Positions 59,159-64,000 of a stretch of 64,000 nucleotides of DNA are shown here, piece by piece. The notes beneath the pieces were generated by a model, which searched no databases, had not been told where the DNA came from, and saw only the letters and a program-made list of their open reading frames with translations. The position numbers were made by a program, and so were the translations under genes. The DNA comes from Salinicoccus sp. YB14-2 (GTDB taxonomy: Bacteria; Bacillota; Bacilli; Staphylococcales; Salinicoccaceae): contig NZ_LFKO01000001.1 of NCBI RefSeq assembly GCF_001265075.1, positions 657,354 through 721,353 of the forward strand, read 5' to 3'. Every line of letters begins with the position of its first letter. The first letter of the stretch is position 1.

Positions 59159-59806
59159 TTAGTCATCTGTTAATATTTTTTTATAAAATGGATCTTTTCC
59201 TATAAATATTGTACGATCACAAAGTTCTTTGATTTCTGTCATATCGTGTGATGTATAAATGATCAATGTTCCTTTATCGGAAAGTGCTTTTAAAAATTTC
59301 CCGATTTCAATCCGGGATTTCAGGTCGATGCCTGCGGTCGGCTCATCCAGCAGCAAAAGTTCGGGCGCATGAATGAGGCTGATTGCCAGATTCAGTTTGC
59401 GCTTCATACCACCGGACAACCGGTTCACTTTTGTATTATATTTTTCCAGATGAAGATCTGACAGCATTTTTTTTAATTCAGCGACAGAACGGCTGACTGA
59501 TGAAAGCGCTTCAAAGAATCGCATGTTTTCCATGACAGAAAGCTCTTCCCACAACTCTATTTCCTGGGGTACATAACCAATTTTTTGTCTAATTTTCTTA
59601 TAATTTTTTCTATAACTGCGCTCATCTATATAAACTTCTCCGCTCGTCGGTCTGTTCAATGTTGCGATGATTCTGAGGAGTGTAGACTTTCCTGCACCGT
59701 TTTCACCGACAAGCCCAATAATCTCTCCCCTGTCCGCCTGTAAATTGAAATCTTCCAGAATCGTATCTTTACCGTAACTCTTATATAAACCTTCAACTTT
59801 CAACAC
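59159..59806 (-). CDS. ABC transporter ATP-binding protein (ABC-2 exporter)
   Basis: A 215-residue ATPase: Walker A L-V-G-E-N-G-A-G-K-S-T, Q-loop Y-V-P-Q-E, signature L-S-G-G-M-K-R-K, Walker B L-L-L-L-D-E-P-T-A-G and switch T-S-H-D-M. Short, with no C-terminal extra domain. Start is GTG at 59806 or 59815; both overlap the permease. Last gene of a four-gene unit reading away from the rRNA operon. Confidence 0.85.
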   Translation of the reverse strand: MLKVEGLYKSYGKDTILEDFNLQADRGEIIGLVGENGAGKSTLLRIIATLNRPTSGEVYIDERSYRKNYKKIRQKIGYVPQEIELWEELSVMENMRFFEALSSVSRSVAELKKMLSDLHLEKYNTKVNRLSGGMKRKLNLAISLIHAPELLLLDEPTAGIDLKSRIEIGKFLKALSDKGTLIIYTSHDMTEIKELCDRTIFIGKDPFYKKILTDD

Positions 59807-60914
59807 CGGACCCACGTCCTTTCCAAAAGATGATCACCAGCAATAAAACAGGCAACAGGACACTTACAGATCCTTCCATCAAAGACTCTACCGGGTGTAA
59901 GTATTCATATACCGGCTGCACATTATTCGCCGCAAGCGGCCTCATCGCGTGCAGTGAAAGCAACACAACCGTGACTGCCAGACTAAGCCTGTACAGACCG
60001 AATGGACTTCGGGCAATCACCGCCAGCATGAAACCCATGACATTACAGAAAATCCTGAACATTAATAATCCAAAAATACTGATGTCTGCATCAAACATTA
60101 CATTAATCAGAAAATATGTCAGCAGATCGATACACAGCACAACGAACGTATACATGATCAGACTGTATAATAAATACGATTTATGTGAAATTGTCGTAAA
60201 TCTGAACCGGTCGGAAATATTTCCACGATACTCCTTATTAATCATATCAAACATAAAAACCGACAGCATAATCGTCATGTATCCCCATACCATCCATGGA
60301 TTCAAAACCCCTTCATAATCATAGGTGGTTTCCGTATCCTGGAATGATAACTCCTGAGTCAGTAAATTGCTTTCTTCCCGGATGATTTCAAGCCTGCTGT
60401 CAATTTCCTGTTCTGAAATGTTTTGCTCAGGAGCGAACTCATCACGCAGTGAATACACTTCCTCATAGACACTCAACGCTCCAAGATATTCCTGTATGAG
60501 TGAAGCCAGCTGTTCTTTTACCGGTACATAAAATAAAGATCTGTCTGTATAATAAGCTTTTATTAAGTTATCTCTATCGTTATCAGATATTTTATTTTCG
60601 AAATTTTCCATAAGTATAAACGCGCTGTCATAATTATACTGTTCCAATTGATGGAGCACATATTCTTTCTCATTGACTTCAAACTTATCGAGTCTGATAA
60701 ACTCACTGCTTTCCAATGAATTCAAAATATTCCCGGTCACTTCTCCCTGCTCACCTTCAACGACAACCGCTACAGGCACTCTGAAATCATCACTTGTCTG
60801 ATTGACAATACCGGTTATAAAAACGGTCAGAATCAGTGGCAAAAACAGCCATAGAAGTACTCTCCAAAGAACAGGCTTCAGCAGCATCCAGCGTGTGATT
60901 AATAATTTTTTCAC
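59793..60914 (-). CDS. ABC-2 type permease with large extracytoplasmic loop
   Basis: A 373-residue protein: TM1 at about 13-33, an extracytoplasmic region of about 160 residues (to about 195), then five hydrophobic segments. This is the YhgE/DrrB-like layout. GTG 60914 overlaps the upstream stop (GTGA) behind GGAGAGGAG; the frame is open a little further. Confidence 0.8.
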   Translation of the reverse strand: MKKLLITRWMLLKPVLWRVLLWLFLPLILTVFITGIVNQTSDDFRVPVAVVVEGEQGEVTGNILNSLESSEFIRLDKFEVNEKEYVLHQLEQYNYDSAFILMENFENKISDNDRDNLIKAYYTDRSLFYVPVKEQLASLIQEYLGALSVYEEVYSLRDEFAPEQNISEQEIDSRLEIIREESNLLTQELSFQDTETTYDYEGVLNPWMVWGYMTIMLSVFMFDMINKEYRGNISDRFRFTTISHKSYLLYSLIMYTFVVLCIDLLTYFLINVMFDADISIFGLLMFRIFCNVMGFMLAVIARSPFGLYRLSLAVTVVLLSLHAMRPLAANNVQPVYEYLHPVESLMEGSVSVLLPVLLLVIIFWKGRGSGVES

Positions 60915-62131
60915 CGGGGTCTCCTCTCCTTCCACAGGCCGGCTGAAATCAACAGTGCCAATAAGACCAGAGTCGAAATAAGGAGAACATCGAGTTCAAG
61001 TGAAAATCGGCTGCCGAGCATGATATCCTCTATCCAGCTCAATGCCTGATAGCTGAAACTGTAATCAAAAATACCATCCATATAGATTGGAAAATATATT
61101 CTCGGTATTATAGATCCCGCAAATAATAATACGGCAAACAGTGCCGCAACTTTCGCCAGAAGAGTCACTTTAAATGACGGTATGAGCCAGTCGATGAGCA
61201 GCAGTATCATGGTGAGCACTAATATGTATAAACCAATCAGCACGAATACCCTGATAAAATTCTCACCTACAATATAAAGACCGCTGACTCTGGTGACTAT
61301 ATACAAAAATAAAATACTCATTAAAGATGTCATCCCAAAAGTTATTATTATTTTAGCAGCACCTTCAGAAATATATGTTGCACCGAACATCTTCACTCTG
61401 TTTCTGAGTTCGGGTCTTACATCCTGGATGAGTATCAGATGGGTGATCAGAACCCATAGCGATATGATGATAAACATGCCGTTGACGATGAAATATTCAT
61501 AGCCTGATGATATATGGTGAGTACTTTCAGACTCATCCATCATTGCCCCGCTTGATAAAGTCTGCAGGAAAAAGTTGATGAATTGATTCAGCATCAGTGC
61601 TTCTCGCTCGCCTGCATCCATTCCAAAGCTTGTAGCATAATGATTGATCGTCATTATATTCGCCTGAGAATTTCTGATATGCCTTACCACGGTCTCTATC
61701 ATCTCATTGACAACATGACTTTCCAGCATACGGTTCGGATTGCCGACTACTTCCAGCTGACTTTCCTCTCCCTGTATCATTTTGGTGAAGAATTCGGCTG
61801 GGAAAACGATGTATGCAGCAATATCATCCTCTTCAATCTGCTGATATGCTTCCTCCTCTTCAAGTCCGATGAGTGTCAGTCCGGCATCAACATCTGTTGC
61901 TTCCAATAATAATGAGACAATCTGGCTGGTTTCATCACTATCATCCAAATTGACGACCCCAACAGAAACCGGTTCTTCTTCATCTGGTATAAAAAATAAT
62001 GATGCCATCCATATGACCAGACCCACAAATATTAAAGGTGAAATATAAATAAGAGGAAGTGACAGCCACTTCCTCCTCATTCTATTGATGTCATTAGCCA
62101 GAAACACGAATATATGTTTCAATGTTTTCAT
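60911..62131 (-). CDS. ABC-2 type permease with large extracytoplasmic loop
   Basis: A 406-residue protein with TM1 at about 24-48, a long extracytoplasmic part (E-E-E-P-V-S-V-G-V-V-N-L-D) and five later hydrophobic segments. Same architecture as the next gene, with which it probably forms a heterodimer. GAAAGGG precedes the ATG. It begins 28 bp after the 506-residue protein. Confidence 0.82.
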   Translation of the reverse strand: MKTLKHIFVFLANDINRMRRKWLSLPLIYISPLIFVGLVIWMASLFFIPDEEEPVSVGVVNLDDSDETSQIVSLLLEATDVDAGLTLIGLEEEEAYQQIEEDDIAAYIVFPAEFFTKMIQGEESQLEVVGNPNRMLESHVVNEMIETVVRHIRNSQANIMTINHYATSFGMDAGEREALMLNQFINFFLQTLSSGAMMDESESTHHISSGYEYFIVNGMFIIISLWVLITHLILIQDVRPELRNRVKMFGATYISEGAAKIIITFGMTSLMSILFLYIVTRVSGLYIVGENFIRVFVLIGLYILVLTMILLLIDWLIPSFKVTLLAKVAALFAVLLFAGSIIPRIYFPIYMDGIFDYSFSYQALSWIEDIMLGSRFSLELDVLLISTLVLLALLISAGLWKERRPR

Positions 62132-62159
62132 TGCTAATGCACCCTTTCAATTCATTTTA

Positions 62160-63680
62160 TTAAAATCCCTGATTCATACCAGGTGAGTTCTGCCCTATCC
62201 ATTCTGTGAATTTTTCACCGAAATCGTTGAAGTATCGTTCCAGCTCCGGTTCATCCATACTGCCCAGATCAACCGTATTTTCAGCTTCAGGGCGCTCCAC
62301 TTCATTTAATGTCGACCCTGTGACGTCTATATTTAAAGCGAAATTATCTTTTGTGACTGTTGCACCGTCATCCGCATATAATGTATGGCTTTGTGACATC
62401 TGGTCTCCCTCATAAGTTCCTTCGATATCCCAGAACAACGATACCGTTTCACCTTGGTAACCTGTAGGGAAATCAAATTGAATGTTTGTCTGTTCAGTAT
62501 CTCCCGATATTTTATCCATAGACAGAGCAACCACATCTTCAGTTCCCGGCTCCTTGATCTCAATATAATCACTGAATCCATCTTCAGTCTCATTGAAAGC
62601 TGCCTCTAAATCAAGACCGTTCTCTTCAGATGATATCGTATAATTCAATTGTTCTCCCTCGTCATTGACTGCCTTTTCACCGTCAATATTAATCGGCACA
62701 GTTTCACCCGAATCAACAAATGATGTAGTGAATTCACGCTTCACAATATGATCGCCATCTGACCAGATTGTTGAAGTCAAACCATCTGGAAATCCTCTGT
62801 TGTGAACTTCTTCGGCTTCTTCTCTCAATGATTCGTTAAAATCACTGACAAACTCTTCACCTTCAATGTCAGTTGCGCTCATAGTGAACTCCATTCTAAG
62901 TATTTCATCCAGCTTTTCGTCATCCGCAACCTTTGTATAAAAACTGCTTAAAAATTCTTGAATCTCCGCCTCACTCAAAACCATCGTCAGTTTCTCAGCA
63001 CTGATATCCTCTCCGCCCACTGTAATGTCTTCGCTTTCGGAGCTGAAAGCATCATCAGGCAGCTCTTCTCGGACAAATGTTATATATTCGTCTTGTATGT
63101 ATTCCATATTTTCCTCACTCAAAGAACCTGTAAAGAAATCAGAGTAATCAACTTCGGTATTCTCTTCTACAGCTCCCGGTTCTATAGTATTCAGGAAGGA
63201 AACCGCATCGGATTCATTTAAGGTTATGTACTCTTCTATAAATGGAAATGTGACACCTGCTGATTCTGCATCCAGATATGCGAAGATTCCGTCAAACTCA
63301 AATCCTGAGATATTACCAGAAATATCTGCAGAAGAATATTCATTTTCGTTATCCAGTTGAGTCTGCAAAGTGATTTCAGATTGATTAATCATCTGGTCAA
63401 TCCCCATTTGACTTAAACTGGGATCATTAACATCAGCAGTCAAAGTGTAGCCTGTTTCCACCGCATTCGTCTGAGTCTGTTCATACCAGTCCAATTCATT
63501 TTCAAAACGCTCTTCAATCACTTCCGTGAAATAATCCATTTCTTCCTTTTCAGTAAGAAGATAACTGTTCTTTGGCGTGTTGACAAAGAACTGATAAGCT
63601 GCAAAACCGCCTATTGCCGCTAATAATAATACACCTGCAAGCACTCCTAAAATTAATGCTATTTTAGATTTACTTCCCAT
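62160..63680 (-). CDS. Membrane-anchored acidic extracytoplasmic protein of unknown function
   Basis: About 506 residues: a short basic start (M-G-S-K-S-K), one transmembrane helix (about 7-31) and a long, very acidic extracytoplasmic part with few lysines and many D, E, S, T. No catalytic motif and no LPXTG is visible. Regularly alternating hydrophobic residues suggest beta-rich structure. GGGGG before ATG 63680 fixes the start. It is the first gene of the unit with two permeases and an ATPase, so it may be a substrate-handling or periplasmic-side partner. I do not recognise the family with confidence. Confidence 0.6.
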   Translation of the reverse strand: MGSKSKIALILGVLAGVLLLAAIGGFAAYQFFVNTPKNSYLLTEKEEMDYFTEVIEERFENELDWYEQTQTNAVETGYTLTADVNDPSLSQMGIDQMINQSEITLQTQLDNENEYSSADISGNISGFEFDGIFAYLDAESAGVTFPFIEEYITLNESDAVSFLNTIEPGAVEENTEVDYSDFFTGSLSEENMEYIQDEYITFVREELPDDAFSSESEDITVGGEDISAEKLTMVLSEAEIQEFLSSFYTKVADDEKLDEILRMEFTMSATDIEGEEFVSDFNESLREEAEEVHNRGFPDGLTSTIWSDGDHIVKREFTTSFVDSGETVPINIDGEKAVNDEGEQLNYTISSEENGLDLEAAFNETEDGFSDYIEIKEPGTEDVVALSMDKISGDTEQTNIQFDFPTGYQGETVSLFWDIEGTYEGDQMSQSHTLYADDGATVTKDNFALNIDVTGSTLNEVERPEAENTVDLGSMDEPELERYFNDFGEKFTEWIGQNSPGMNQGF

Positions 63681-63826
63681 CGCAATTCCCCCAGACAATA
63701 ATTTGAAATTTCTTTAATGTTACCATATAAAATTTGACATGTACACGCCGGTAAAAATATACTAAATATGTCAAAAGATAATACTCACGTCACATTTCAA
63801 GCTTAAAAGATGTAGAATAACGACAA

Positions 63827-63862
63827 TAAGCCGGTCAAAGACTATTTGCTTTGACCGGCTTA
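63827..63862. terminator. Hairpin between the rRNA operon and the ABC unit
   Basis: Perfect 14-bp inverted repeat (63827-63840 and 63849-63862) with a short T-rich flank. It may be a second terminator for the rRNA operon. Confidence 0.5.
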
Positions 63863-63898
63863 TTTATACGAATATATAATAGTATTTTAGTGTTAATC

Positions 63899-63924
63899 AA
63901 AAAAAGAGACCGCAAAGGGTCTCT
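63899..63924 (-). terminator. Terminator of the rRNA operon
   Basis: AGAGACC (63905-63911) and its complement (63918-63924), followed on the minus strand by TTTTTTT; eight bases after 5S rRNA. Confidence 0.85.
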
Positions 63925-63931
63925 AAAAGTT

Positions 63932-64000
63932 TGCCTGGCAGCGTCCTACTCTAACGGGACGTCAGTCCAACTACCATCGGCGCTGGAGAGCTTAACGACT
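63932..64000 (-). rRNA. rrf: 5S ribosomal RNA (3' part; cut by window edge)
   Basis: The minus-strand sequence has the conserved TTAAGCTC...CAGCGCCGATGGTAGT block and the 3' GAGTAGGACGCTGCCAGGC end of 5S rRNA. About 70 of roughly 115 nt are inside the window. The rest of the operon would lie to the right. Confidence 0.95.

Overview
The window reads as a low-GC Gram-positive chromosome of the Staphylococcaceae/Salinicoccaceae group, closest in feel to Jeotgalicoccus or Salinicoccus. Evidence: the gene order from the right edge leftward (rrn 5S - yaaO - tmk - pstA - holB - ricT - yabA - yabB - yazA - rsmI - abrB - metG - tatD - rnmV - rsmA - veg ... ispE - purR - ridA - spoVG - glmU - prs - rplY - pth - mfd - yabN - rqcP - divIC - yabR - tilS - hpt - ftsH - hslO - cysK - folP-folB-folK - dusB - lysS - tRNAs - pdxR/pdxS) is the origin-proximal order of Bacillus/Staphylococcus without the sporulation genes, and an IsaB-like secreted protein is present. 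The species call is inference; only the family-level placement is well supported.

Layout. 1-6566: oxidoreductases, hypothetical membrane proteins and a compact phospholipid-type operon (CDP-alcohol phosphotransferase, CdsA-like, PlsC-like, VTT-like membrane protein). 6605-9285: a sulfonate/nitrate/taurine-type ABC importer with its own promoter and terminator. 9287-11583: divergent pdxS and its MocR-type regulator, with no pdxT. 11774-12446: six tRNAs in one operon with visible promoter and terminator. 12481-15444: a 34-codon peptide gene and an Rgg-type regulator in divergent orientation, separated by an IS110-family element whose transposase has an in-frame stop and whose upstream end is a structured non-coding region. 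15450-18134: a cupin and proBA. 18231-40927: the conserved housekeeping block, almost all on the minus strand. 41008-47776: an accessory block inserted between ispE and veg (LytTR/ABC-2 locus, FMN reductases, luciferase-like monooxygenase, IsaB-like protein). 47812-59146: the second half of the conserved block. 59159-63680: an ABC-2 export locus with a large membrane-anchored acidic protein, next to the 3' end of an rRNA operon (5S at the right edge).

Working together: much of the window serves translation (lysS, metG, tilS, dusB, rsmA, rsmI, yabB, pth, rplY, rqcP, tRNAs, 5S), replication/repair (holB, yabA, tmk, mfd), folate (folP-B-K), purine/nucleotide supply (prs, hpt, purR with a visible PurBox), proline, cysteine and B6 synthesis, and envelope and division (glmU, divIC, ispE). 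The most interesting part is the peptide/Rgg pair: removing the proposed IS110 element (12713-14395) rejoins a -35/-10 promoter for the peptide gene, which suggests a peptide-pheromone quorum-sensing locus recently split by the insertion. No CRISPR array, prophage or plasmid-type gene is visible.
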